DNA from: Pseudomonas sessilinigenes
GTDB taxonomy: Bacteria; Pseudomonadota; Gammaproteobacteria; Pseudomonadales; Pseudomonadaceae
DNA: 64,000 bases
Direction: 5' to 3'
Assembly (NCBI RefSeq): GCF_003850565.1
Contig: NZ_CP027706.1
Span: 930,001-994,000, forward strand
This document shows, in pieces, positions 45,450 through 53,648 of the stretch (position 1 is its first letter; each line of letters starts with the position of its first letter). Both the position numbers and the translations under genes were made by a program. Below the pieces are notes generated by a model. It searched no databases and was not told the origin of the DNA. It saw nothing but the letters and a program-made list of their open reading frames with translations.

Positions 45450-46121
45450 GGTGGCCTCATGATTTGTTGTCATTGTTTGTGTTGAGGGCGACCTTGTGAG
45501 TCGACCCGCCGATACTTATGCAGGCCCCATACCCAATGCAAGGTGCGGGGCCGACACAAGCCTCAAAGAGTGGTACGAACGTACAGGAATGACGCATTTG
45601 TATAAAACTTGACGCATTTGACCGTTTGCGCCGGTTCTTTATGGTGCATTTGCTGCCTTTTTAGCGTGCAGCCAGGGGCGGTTACGCCTCGTATTGGTGC
45701 GTTGTCCAGGCGGATGCCGAGCTGTTTCTGCCCGAGCTGGCGGGGCTGGCCGGCCAGATGGCGATGACGGGGAATACGGGTGGCGCGGGGGCGCGGAGAG
45801 TCGAAAGACGGGCCTGTTGCCTGCCAGGACTGGTGCTGGAAAATCTTACACATGCAAACCTCTTTTTTTCTTTTTCTAGGGCGCATCTGAGGATTGGCCT
45901 TGTGGGCCGTGGTCACTCGCCTTTCTATCTCGATGGGGATGGATGGAGCCCCACGGACCCTATGCGGCGATGGCGAGTACTTGTTGTGTTCTTGATCGAC
46001 GACTCGCTGGTGCGGAAATTAAGTCATGCTGAAATTGTGGTCAACGAAAATTAAGCATGACTAACATTTCTATCGTGTGAAGGTTTGCCCAGGATGTTCG
46101 GCAAGCCCTTGTATGTAGGGA
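45450..46121. promoter_or_regulatory. dpp operon upstream region
   Basis: A 670-base gap between the dpp block and psdR. Short open frames here lack ribosome-binding sites. Two identical TGACGCATTTG copies (45590-45600 and 45610-45620) flank a minus-strand TTTATAC -10-like element, and a looser copy GTGCATTTG follows at 45644-45652. A CCTGCCAGG at 45820-45828 resembles the dyads near psdR. P. aeruginosa has a metallodipeptidase gene next to psdR; none is seen here. Confidence 0.5.
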
Positions 46122-46685
46122 TCAGGAGGCCGGGCGGTCGTCGAAAAGGCCCATGGTGGTAATGGTCAGGACTTCTGCCGGACCGTCGCCGACGTTGGCC
46201 AGGCAGTGGGTCTTGGTGGCGTCGAAGTGCACCGAGTCGCCAGGGCCCAGGGGGTATTGGCGACCTTCGATGGTGTAGACGATTTGTCCCGAAAGAACGT
46301 AAGAAAATTCTGAGCCGTCGTGGGAAATCAATTCCGATTGGTAGCCCACCGAGATGTTCATCTTCACGGCGTTGATCAGGTTGCCGGGAAAGGAACTGGA
46401 GAGTCGTTCGTAGGCCAGGGGCTGGCCCTCAATGGTATAGCGCACTCGCTCGCCATCATGGGAGTCGGGCTGGGCCTGGCTCGGTTGGTCGAACAGGGCA
46501 TTGAGTGGCACGTTCAACGACTTGGCGATGTTGACCAGGGAAGAGATGGATACGCCTGTCAGATTACGCTCTGCCTGGGATAGGAAACTGGCTGTCAGAC
46601 CGGATTCACTAGCAATCTGGCGCAGGGTTTTCTTGGCGGCGCGGCGATAGCGACGCAGGCGTTCGCCGATGCGGTCAGCGGTCAT
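46122..46685 (-). CDS. psdR: XRE-cupin transcriptional repressor, PsdR-like
   Basis: Regulator of 187 residues. Residues about 8-65 are a helix-turn-helix domain (TLRQIASESGLTASFLSQAERNLTGVSISSLVNIAKSLNV), and residues about 100-180 a cupin fold with the SHDGSEFSYVLSGQIVY and LGPGDSVHFDA strands that may bind a ligand. P. aeruginosa PsdR represses dipeptide uptake and processing genes and lies beside the same dpp-opdP block, so the assignment is strong by context. A paired dyad lies just upstream and suggests autoregulation. Confidence 0.88.
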   Translation of the reverse strand: MTADRIGERLRRYRRAAKKTLRQIASESGLTASFLSQAERNLTGVSISSLVNIAKSLNVPLNALFDQPSQAQPDSHDGERVRYTIEGQPLAYERLSSSFPGNLINAVKMNISVGYQSELISHDGSEFSYVLSGQIVYTIEGRQYPLGPGDSVHFDATKTHCLANVGDGPAEVLTITTMGLFDDRPAS

Positions 46686-46717
46686 TGAGGAGACTCTTAT
46701 AGGAAAAAAGCAATTTA

Positions 46718-46748
46718 CCTGTCAGGCGTCAGTAATACCTGACAGGCG
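46718..46748. promoter_or_regulatory. Paired operator-like repeats upstream of psdR
   Basis: CCTGTCAGGCG (46718-46728) and CCTGACAGGCG (46738-46748) are repeated with exactly 20 bases between starts. Each core CCTGNCAGG is itself a dyad, and the two cores are reverse complements. The pair lies 33-63 bases upstream of the psdR ATG. Binding by PsdR is inferred. Confidence 0.55.
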
Positions 46749-46843
46749 CAATACTAAGGTTCGACACTTTAACATCCCGAACTCGCCAAACTCATGGGCA
46801 GCAAGGTGAATTCTCCTGAGCTGGCTTGAAACAGTCTGTAACG

Positions 46844-46883
46844 AAAAACGGCGGTAACCTCGCTTTGGAGGTTACCGCCGTTT
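46844..46883 (-). terminator. Terminator of the SIMPL gene
   Basis: A perfect 16-base stem AAACGGCGGTAACCTC / GAGGTTACCGCCGTTT with a six-base loop; on the minus strand it continues with further T residues. Confidence 0.93.
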
Positions 46884-46903
46884 GCAGGAAGGCCGGAAGC
46901 GTT

Positions 46904-47623
46904 TTACTGCATCAGCACTTCGATGGCGCCGTCGGCGGTCATGTTGACCTTGCTGGTACCGGCCTCGACTTGCGGGGTGACGGAGGAGGACGCATCTGCG
47001 CTGGCAGCCTTCATCATCATGGGACCACGCATGTAGGGCTGCGGATAACCATCGGCGTTGAGATTCAGGCTGACGATCTTGTAGCCCTTGCCGCCCAAGG
47101 CTTCGGTTGCCAGTTGTGCCCGAGCCTTGAACGCCTGCACGGCATCCTTGAGCAGGGCATCCTCGCTGGCCTTGCGGGTCGCGGGGGCGATGGCGAAGTC
47201 CATGCCGTCCATCTTCAGGTCGGTCAGCAACTCGCCGGTGAGCTTGGACAGGGCGGCGAAGTCGGCGCTTTCCAGGCGCAGTTCGGCACGCTCGCGCCAG
47301 CCGGTGATCTTCTGGCCCTTGCTGTCGTAGATCGGATAGCTGTTGCGGCTGCCCTGGCTCAGGGTGATGCCCTTGACTTGGCGTGCCTGTTCCAGGGCCT
47401 TGTTCATGGTGGTGCTGATTTCTGCTGCCAGCTTGGCCGGATCGGCGTTCTGCGACTCGCTGTAGAGGGTCACGATCATCAGGTCGCGGGCCACTTCCTG
47501 GCTGGCCTCGGCGCGCAGGGAAACCTGGTTGTAGTGCAGCTCATCGGCGGCCTGCGCTGGAAGGCTGGCGAGGGAGGCGACGCCGAGGGCGAGAAGGGCG
47601 AGGTTGCGACTGAAAGGCTGCAT
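46904..47623 (-). CDS. SIMPL-domain (DUF541) periplasmic protein
   Basis: 239 residues from the ATG at 47623 (GGAGATC upstream). A signal peptide ending SLPAQAADE directs it to the periplasm. The rest is one SIMPL domain: VSLRAEASQEVARDLMIVTL, NKALEQARQVKGITLSQG..SYPIYDSKGQ, and ALLKDAVQAFKARAQLATEALG. Family members relate to outer-membrane or signalling stress functions, but no activity is fixed. It is divergent from roxSR, as in P. aeruginosa. Confidence 0.88.
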   Translation of the reverse strand: MQPFSRNLALLALGVASLASLPAQAADELHYNQVSLRAEASQEVARDLMIVTLYSESQNADPAKLAAEISTTMNKALEQARQVKGITLSQGSRNSYPIYDSKGQKITGWRERAELRLESADFAALSKLTGELLTDLKMDGMDFAIAPATRKASEDALLKDAVQAFKARAQLATEALGGKGYKIVSLNLNADGYPQPYMRGPMMMKAASADASSSVTPQVEAGTSKVNMTADGAIEVLMQ

Positions 47624-47839
47624 GGGATCTCCTTGAGTACGGTTCGCAAGCCAAAGGTTCGCGCTTGCGTTGAGCGATAAGACTCTAGCTTTTACTCCCA
47701 GTTGCACCCATTACAACTTTGATACACCTTGGCCTCCCTTATCCCGGGACTTCTGCTTGTAGCTGAAAGCTTGCCACTTGCCGCTGCTTTTTCCTGTGGC
47801 GCTTTGCCGCAGTTTTGCCTGTGTCGGGGGCGGCATGGT

Positions 47840-47845
47840 TATACT
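47840..47845 (+). promoter_or_regulatory. -10 element of roxSR
   Basis: TATACT lies 38 bases before the roxS start, with TTGCCT about 19 bases upstream as a loose -35. Confidence 0.4.
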
Positions 47846-47882
47846 CCCGCCGATTATCCTGGAGCGCTCATCAGGAGAGCTC

Positions 47883-49145
47883 ATGCTCGCCCCCGTAAAA
47901 TTGCTGTCTGCGACCCGCCAGAACCTCTGGCGCCTGACCTTCATCCGCACCCTGGTTCTGGCCGCTCAGGCCGGTTCGGTGGGGCTTGCCTATTGGCTCG
48001 AACTGCTGCCGCTGCCCTGGCTGCAACTGGGGATTACCCTGGTCTTCTCCATGGTGCTGTGCGCCTTTACGGCCATCCGCCTGCGCACCTCCTGGCCGGT
48101 GACGGAACTGGAATATGCCCTGCAGCTGGCCTGTGACCTGTTTATCCACAGCGTGCTGCTGTATTTCTCCGGTGGCTCCACCAACCCCTTCGTGTCCTAT
48201 TACCTGGTGCCCCTGACGATCGCTGCGGTGACCTTGCCCTGGCGTTACTCCGTGGCGCTCTCGGGGATCGCCCTGGCCCTCTATACCTTGTTGCTGGCCT
48301 GGTTCTACCCGTTGCAGACCTTGCCCATCGCCCGGGAAAACCTGCAGGTCTACGGCATGTGGCTGAGCTTTGCCCTGGCTGCGGCGGTAATCACTTTCTT
48401 CGCGGCGCGGATGGCCGAGGAGTTGCGGCGCCAGGAAGAACTACGGGCGATCCGCCGCGAGGAGGGCCTGCGTGACCAGCAATTGCTGGCCGTGGCTACC
48501 CAGGCCGCCGGCGCCGCCCATGAGTTGGGCACGCCCCTGGCGACCATGAGCGTGCTGCTCAAGGAGATGCGCCAGGACCATCCCGATCCGCTGCTGCAGG
48601 ACGACCTCAGCGTGCTCCAGGACCAGGTGAAGCTGTGCAAGGAAACCTTGCAACAACTGGTGCGCGCCGCCGAGGCCAACCGGCGGATGGCGGTAGAGAT
48701 GCAGGATGTGACCCAGTGGCTCGACGAGGCCCTGAACCGCTGGCACCTGATGCGCCCGGAAGCCAGCTATCGCTTCCATTTGCTGGGGCAGGGTGAAATG
48801 CCGCGCCTGGCGCCGCCACCGGACCTGACCCAGGCCCTGCTCAACCTGCTCAACAATGCTGCCGATGCCTGCCCGGAGGGCCTGGAGGTGCGCCTGGACT
48901 GGGATGCCGAAGACCTGACCATCAGTATTCGCGATCACGGTGCTGGAGTACCCTTGGCTATCGCCGAGCAGATTGGCAAACCGTTTTTTACCACCAAGGG
49001 CAAAGGCTTCGGCCTGGGCCTGTTCTTGAGCAAGGCCAGCGTGACCCGCGCCGGTGGCTCAGTAAAACTCTACAGTCATGAGGAAGGCGGTACGCTCACC
49101 GAGCTGCGCCTGCCCCGTGCCGCCCGAGGAGACGACCATGAGTGA
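47883..49145 (+). CDS. roxS: Redox sensor histidine kinase RoxS (RegB/PrrB family)
   Basis: Inner-membrane sensor kinase that responds to the respiratory state and phosphorylates RoxR. The ATG at 47883 is chosen for AGGAGA upstream and gives 420 residues. The N-terminal 180 residues hold about six membrane spans with the conserved GGSTNPFVSYYLVPL motif of quinone-sensing RegB proteins. The phospho-His lies in GAAHELGTPLATM. The ATPase domain has LLNLLNNAADAC, IRDHGAGVP and KGFGLGLFLSKA. It overlaps roxR by eight bases. Confidence 0.93.
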   Translation: MLAPVKLLSATRQNLWRLTFIRTLVLAAQAGSVGLAYWLELLPLPWLQLGITLVFSMVLCAFTAIRLRTSWPVTELEYALQLACDLFIHSVLLYFSGGSTNPFVSYYLVPLTIAAVTLPWRYSVALSGIALALYTLLLAWFYPLQTLPIARENLQVYGMWLSFALAAAVITFFAARMAEELRRQEELRAIRREEGLRDQQLLAVATQAAGAAHELGTPLATMSVLLKEMRQDHPDPLLQDDLSVLQDQVKLCKETLQQLVRAAEANRRMAVEMQDVTQWLDEALNRWHLMRPEASYRFHLLGQGEMPRLAPPPDLTQALLNLLNNAADACPEGLEVRLDWDAEDLTISIRDHGAGVPLAIAEQIGKPFFTTKGKGFGLGLFLSKASVTRAGGSVKLYSHEEGGTLTELRLPRAARGDDHE

Positions 49146-49698
49146 AGAGATCCAAGTCGAAGGTGAAGAACTGCCGCATCTGTTGCTGGTGGATGACGAC
49201 GCTACCTTTACCCGAGTGATGGCCCGTGCCATGAGCCGTCGTGGCTTTCGCGTCAGCACCGCAGGTTCCGCCGAGGAGGGCCTGGCCCTGGCCCAGCAGG
49301 ACTTGCCGGACTATGCCGCGCTGGACCTGAAGATGGATGGCGATTCCGGACTGGTTCTGCTGCCCAAGCTGCTGGAGCTGGACCCGGAGATGCGGGTACT
49401 GATCCTCACCGGTTATTCGAGCATCGCCACCGCCGTGGAGGCCATCAAGCGCGGTGCCTGCAACTACCTGTGCAAGCCGGCGGACGCCGATGACGTGCTG
49501 GCTGCGCTGCTGTCCGAGCATGCCGACCTGGATAGCCTGGTGCCGGAAAACCCGATGTCGGTGGACCGCCTGCAATGGGAGCATATCCAGCGGGTCCTGA
49601 CCGAGCATGAAGGCAACATCTCCGCCACTGCCCGAGCCCTGGGCATGCATCGCCGCACCTTGCAGCGCAAATTGCAGAAGCGTCCGGTTCGTCGCTGA
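49138..49698 (+). CDS. roxR: Redox response regulator RoxR (RegA/PrrA family)
   Basis: Partner of RoxS, 186 residues from the ATG at 49138 (GAGGAG upstream). The receiver domain has the acidic pocket LVDDD, the phosphorylated Asp in YAALDLKMDGDSGL and the Lys in CKPADADD. The C-terminal Fis-type helix-turn-helix is ISATARALGMHRRTLQRKLQKR. In pseudomonads it controls terminal oxidases including the cyanide-insensitive one. Confidence 0.95.
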   Translation: MSEEIQVEGEELPHLLLVDDDATFTRVMARAMSRRGFRVSTAGSAEEGLALAQQDLPDYAALDLKMDGDSGLVLLPKLLELDPEMRVLILTGYSSIATAVEAIKRGACNYLCKPADADDVLAALLSEHADLDSLVPENPMSVDRLQWEHIQRVLTEHEGNISATARALGMHRRTLQRKLQKRPVRR

Positions 49699-49793
49699 TA
49701 CGCGATTGAATCCCTCTCTTCTCGACAGGAAAAAGCGAGCCGTTCGACTATGATCGGCTCAACGCTTCTTCGCTTCCCAATAGAGCCTCGATA

Positions 49794-51521
49794 ATGAATC
49801 AGAACGCTGAATACTCCGCGGTCAACGATGTTGTGCGCGGGCAATTCTTCCGTCGGGTGTGGGCCATGATCACGCCTTACTGGCGCAGCGAAGAGAAGGG
49901 CAAGGCCTGGCTGCTGTTGGCCGCGGTGATCGGCCTGTCGTTGTTCAGTGTGGCGATCTCGGTGTGGATCAACAGCTGGTACAAGGATTTCTACAACGCT
50001 TTGCAGAAGAAGGACGAAGCGGCGTTCTGGCATCTGATCCTGTATTTCTGCGGCATCGCCGCAGTGGCGATCCTGGGCGCGGTGTACCGCCTGTACCTGA
50101 CCCAGATGCTGACCATCCGCTGGCGGGCCTGGCTCACCGAGAAGCACTTCGTCCGTTGGCTGGGCAGCAAGAACTATTACCAGCTGGAGCAGGGCGGTTA
50201 CACCGACAACCCCGACCAGCGGATCTCCGAAGACCTCAACAGCTTCACCACCAACACCCTGGCGCTGGGCCTGGGGCTGATCCGCAACCTGGTCAGCCTG
50301 GTGTCCTTCTCCATCATTCTCTGGGGCGTGTCCGGCAGCATCGAGGTGCTGGGCTATACCATTCCCGGCTACATGTTCTGGTGCGCCCTGGTGTATGCCC
50401 TGGTCGGCAGTTGGCTGACCCATCTGATCGGGCGGCGCTTGATCGGGCTGAACAACCAGCAGCAACGTTTCGAGGCCGACCTGCGTTTCTCCATGGTACG
50501 GGTCCGGGAGAACGCCGAGAGCATTGCCTTGTATGACGGCGAGAAGAACGAGAACCAACGCCTGAGCGGTCGTTTCAGCAAGGTCTGGCACAACTTCTGG
50601 GACATCATGAGGGTGTCCAAGCGCCTGACGTTCTTTACCGCCGGTTATGGCCAGATCGCGATCATCTTTCCGTTCATCGTGGCTGCTCCCCGTTACTTCT
50701 CCGGCAAGATCGAGCTGGGCGAGCTGATGCAGATCAACTCGGCTTTTGGCAACGTCCAGGAGAACTTCAGCTGGTTCATCACGGCCTATTCGGACCTGGC
50801 CGCCTGGCGCGCTACCTGCGACCGTCTGCTGAGCTTTCGCCAGGCCATGAGCGATAACGAGGAGCGTCCGGCAGCCATCGACGTACAGGCCGAAGGTGAG
50901 CAGTTGCAGGTGCGTGACCTGGGCCTGGACCTGGCCGATGGCCGGCATTTGCTGGCCGGCGCACAGTTGACCGTGAACCCCGGCGAGCGCCTGATGCTCA
51001 GTGGCCGCTCCGGCAGTGGCAAGAGCACCTTGCTGCGCGCCATGGGCCGGCTATGGCCCACAGGTCATGGCAATATCCGCCTGCCGAACCAGCGTTCCCT
51101 GTTTCTGCCGCAGAAGCCCTACTTGCCTATCGGTAGCCTACGCGACGCCTTGAGTTATCCACAGTCGGGCGACAGCTATCCCCAGGAGCGCTACGACCAG
51201 GTACTGCAGACCTGCCGCTTGCCGCACCTGGTGGCACGCCTGGACGAGCGCAATCACTGGCAGCGCATGCTGTCGCCGGGGGAACAGCAACGCCTGGCCT
51301 TTGCCCGTGCCCTGCTTTATGCACCGCAGTGGTTGTACATGGACGAGGCTACTTCAGCGATGGACGAGGAAGACGAAGCCACGTTGTACCAGGCGTTGAT
51401 CGATCAACTGCCGGGATTGAGCATCGTCAGTGTCGGGCACCGCAGTAGCCTCAAGCACTTCCATCCACGGCATATCCGCATCGACCAGGGGCATCTGGTC
51501 GAGCAGGCACAGAACGCCTGA
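49794..51521 (+). CDS. YddA/SbmA-BacA-type ABC transporter, fused permease-ATPase
   Basis: Half-transporter of 575 residues, expected to dimerise in the inner membrane. The N-terminal 340 residues form an SbmA/BacA-like membrane domain with the family segments INSWYKDFYNALQKKD, TRWRAWLT-like IRWRAWLTEK and NPDQRISEDLNSFT. The ATPase part has Walker A GRSGSGKST, signature LSPGEQQR and Walker B WLYMDEAT. The substrate is unknown; relatives move peptides, cobalamin or fatty acyl compounds. It is monocistronic, with a terminator following. Confidence 0.88.
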   Translation: MNQNAEYSAVNDVVRGQFFRRVWAMITPYWRSEEKGKAWLLLAAVIGLSLFSVAISVWINSWYKDFYNALQKKDEAAFWHLILYFCGIAAVAILGAVYRLYLTQMLTIRWRAWLTEKHFVRWLGSKNYYQLEQGGYTDNPDQRISEDLNSFTTNTLALGLGLIRNLVSLVSFSIILWGVSGSIEVLGYTIPGYMFWCALVYALVGSWLTHLIGRRLIGLNNQQQRFEADLRFSMVRVRENAESIALYDGEKNENQRLSGRFSKVWHNFWDIMRVSKRLTFFTAGYGQIAIIFPFIVAAPRYFSGKIELGELMQINSAFGNVQENFSWFITAYSDLAAWRATCDRLLSFRQAMSDNEERPAAIDVQAEGEQLQVRDLGLDLADGRHLLAGAQLTVNPGERLMLSGRSGSGKSTLLRAMGRLWPTGHGNIRLPNQRSLFLPQKPYLPIGSLRDALSYPQSGDSYPQERYDQVLQTCRLPHLVARLDERNHWQRMLSPGEQQRLAFARALLYAPQWLYMDEATSAMDEEDEATLYQALIDQLPGLSIVSVGHRSSLKHFHPRHIRIDQGHLVEQAQNA

Positions 51522-51538
51522 CCTGCGGTTACATGGAC

Positions 51539-51578
51539 AAAGACCCGCCACGGCAGTATTGCCGGGCGGGTCTTTTTT
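51539..51578. terminator. Terminator after the ABC exporter
   Basis: AAAGACCCGCC pairs with GGCGGGTCTTT around a CGGCA...TGCCG inner stem, followed by seven T on +. It may also serve the convergent small gene. Confidence 0.9.
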
Positions 51579-51588
51579 TGGGGATGAG

Positions 51589-51780
51589 TCAGGCGTTCTT
51601 CAGGATCGAGCGGTCGACCCTTACCGCCAGTTGACCCTTGCCCGGCTTGGCGTTGAAGGCGACGTTGCCGCGCTCATCGACGCTGGCACGGGCGATGGGG
51701 GTGCCATTGAGCAGTAGCTCCAGTGGCGCGTCCTTGAGGGACTGGCCGGAGGCCAGTTGCAGGTTCAGAGTGATAGCCAT
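51589..51780 (-). CDS. Small protein co-transcribed with the phospholipase-like gene
   Basis: 63 residues with a predicted all-beta pattern: MAITLNLQL, then PLELLLNGTPIARASVDE, then GNVAFNAKPGKGQLAVRVD. This resembles a small beta-sandwich or Ig-like unit. There is no signal peptide and no cysteine. It starts 13 bases after the stop of the upstream gene, so the two form one LexA-controlled unit. It could be a partner, chaperone or inhibitor of the enzyme. I do not recognise a family. Confidence 0.7.
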   Translation of the reverse strand: MAITLNLQLASGQSLKDAPLELLLNGTPIARASVDERGNVAFNAKPGKGQLAVRVDRSILKNA

Positions 51781-51793
51781 GGTGATTTCCTTA

Positions 51794-53434
51794 TCAAGCG
51801 TTGCGGTCGATGAAGCGAGTGGCGTTCTTGTCGATGGAGCCGATCAGCTCCGGTGAGCCGCCACGGAACTGGCGGAAGACATTACGCCCGCTGGCCGCAC
51901 TGTTGGTGATGCCGGCCGGGATGGCCAGGGTCGGCTGGAAGCTGTCGCCGAGCTCGACATAGCTAGACCAGGGACCGATGTAGGACTCGTTGAGGCCGTT
52001 GGTTTCGCTGACGGCATAGCGCACCGCATGCCCGGGCAGCCAGTTGGGCTCGCTGGGAGCATGGCTCTGCCAGCCGTCGGCGAGGATCGAAGGTACGGCG
52101 CTTGGCGTATCCAGGTAGCCTGCCGGTTTGTTCGGGCTGTAGTTCTTGAGCAGCAGGTAGGTGCTCCAGCCCCACCAGTTGTCGATGGTCTTGCTGTCAT
52201 TGAGGTTATTGACGTCGCTGCGGCGCAGGACCTCACTGCCCTTGGTCACGAACAGCGGCGAGAAGTTGCCGGTCTTGGCGGCATTCAGGTCCGGCGCCAC
52301 TTTCAACGCAGCGTAACTCGCCGGGGCCGGCAGGCTGCCGCTCAGGTAACTGGCGAAGATTTCGTCCGCCGAGCGTTGTACCGCGAGCTTCACCTGTTGG
52401 CGATTGCGGTGGTCGACGCTATCGAAGTAGCGCTTGTCGCCATAGGAATGCCAGCGATCGCCCTGGCCATTGCTGACATTGAGGCCGAACTTGCTGTCTT
52501 CATCGTGCATGAATCGGGTGATCAGCGAGCCCAGGTCGCTGGGCGTGACCACTGCGGCCACCTGTTTGCGCGGTACGCGCACATGGCCGGCGGAGAACAG
52601 GTCGGTCAGGAAGTGGTCGGCGAAGGCGTTCATCGCATAGGCCAGCTCCAGCTGCTTGTCGTCCGCGCTCTTGCCTGCCAATACCGCTTGTTGCAGCGCG
52701 GCGGTATGGCCGGCGATATAGGCCGCCAGGGCCCACTCGCCAAAGTGGTCGGCGTTGTTGGCTGCAAGCTTGAGATAGCGGCCCAGGGGGAACAGGGCGG
52801 AAACGGCGCTGCCGCCACCGGTGATCCTGTTCCACTCTTCGGACAAGGTATCGCCCAGGGCGTCATAGGCTTCGTGGGGCTGCTTGCCATCACGGATGGC
52901 CTGGTTGGCGGCGACGATTTCCTTTTGCATCACGGCCAGGATTTGCCGGGCCTCGTCCTTGGCGCCAGGGAGTACCGCCAGGGAGTTGAAGGCGGCGCTG
53001 AAGCGCTGTACCCGATCCACCGGCGTCGCACCATCGCAGATCGGCTGGTCGGGAATGCCATAGAAGTCACCGCCCAGGGCGATCACCTGGCCGTAGGTCA
53101 GGGCCAGGCCATTGGGCAGGTGCAGCTCGACCTGCCAGGCCGGGACGGGGGCGGCATCCTTTACGAAGCGCAGCAGTGTGCTGTCGCCAATCGCGGTGTG
53201 CTCACCGCCTTCGAAGCGCAACTGGGGGGCGTTGCCGAGCGGTTTCTGCGGGTTGTGGGGCAGGTGTTCCGGACGATGGTACTTGATGGTGTGGTGACCG
53301 TCGGCGACCAGTACCAGGGCATCGCCGTCGCCAGTGATGGCGATGCCTTGTTCGCTGAACAGGCGATCCAGATCGGCGACGATCTTGCCTGCATGTTGAG
53401 GTTGTTGCTGCGTCTGTGCAGAGAGTCCTGACAT
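51794..53434 (-). CDS. Phospholipase-like protein (zinc PC-PLC type, tentative)
   Basis: 546-residue protein. A central helical segment has the spaced metal-ligand pattern of zinc phospholipase C/P1 nuclease-like enzymes: HFGEWALAAYIAGHT, then NAFADHFLTDLFSAGHVR, then a later HEDSKFGLN-like HDEDSKFGLNVSNG. The N-terminal part has LTYGQVIALGGDFYGIPDQP, and the C-terminal part is rich in Trp and Tyr. No signal peptide is visible, so export, if any, would be by another route. AAGGAG precedes the ATG. A near-consensus LexA box lies 40 bases upstream. Family assignment is from motif memory and is moderate; the exact substrate is unknown. Confidence 0.6.
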   Translation of the reverse strand: MSGLSAQTQQQPQHAGKIVADLDRLFSEQGIAITGDGDALVLVADGHHTIKYHRPEHLPHNPQKPLGNAPQLRFEGGEHTAIGDSTLLRFVKDAAPVPAWQVELHLPNGLALTYGQVIALGGDFYGIPDQPICDGATPVDRVQRFSAAFNSLAVLPGAKDEARQILAVMQKEIVAANQAIRDGKQPHEAYDALGDTLSEEWNRITGGGSAVSALFPLGRYLKLAANNADHFGEWALAAYIAGHTAALQQAVLAGKSADDKQLELAYAMNAFADHFLTDLFSAGHVRVPRKQVAAVVTPSDLGSLITRFMHDEDSKFGLNVSNGQGDRWHSYGDKRYFDSVDHRNRQQVKLAVQRSADEIFASYLSGSLPAPASYAALKVAPDLNAAKTGNFSPLFVTKGSEVLRRSDVNNLNDSKTIDNWWGWSTYLLLKNYSPNKPAGYLDTPSAVPSILADGWQSHAPSEPNWLPGHAVRYAVSETNGLNESYIGPWSSYVELGDSFQPTLAIPAGITNSAASGRNVFRQFRGGSPELIGSIDKNATRFIDRNA

Positions 53435-53473
53435 TTCTAGCTCCTTGATATGTCATTGGATATTCATATTTAA

Positions 53474-53489
53474 CTGTATGTATATACAG
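53474..53489. promoter_or_regulatory. LexA (SOS) box
   Basis: CTGTATGTATATACAG differs by one base from the ideal CTGTATATATATACAG. It lies 40-55 bases before the phospholipase-like ATG, just upstream of a minus-strand TTAAAT -10-like element, where LexA would block transcription. The divergent AEC gene starts 160 bases away and is less likely to be controlled. Confidence 0.88.
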
Positions 53490-53648
53490 TTGTTTTGAGG
53501 ATAAACGAAAACCATTTCCCGTCAAGGCAGGAATGATCTGGCCGGCGGTTTTTCTTCGTGGCACGCAGATGCCGTTGATCGGGGGGTGTTCCCCCGGGGG
53601 ATTGGATTATCATTAGCGCCCTAACGACAGGCTCAAGGTTCCCTGCGC

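Noticed and set aside
45563..46054. Short open frames (117 and 98 codons) in the dpp upstream region
   Set aside because: No ribosome-binding sites, no recognisable features, and overlap with promoter-like repeats.
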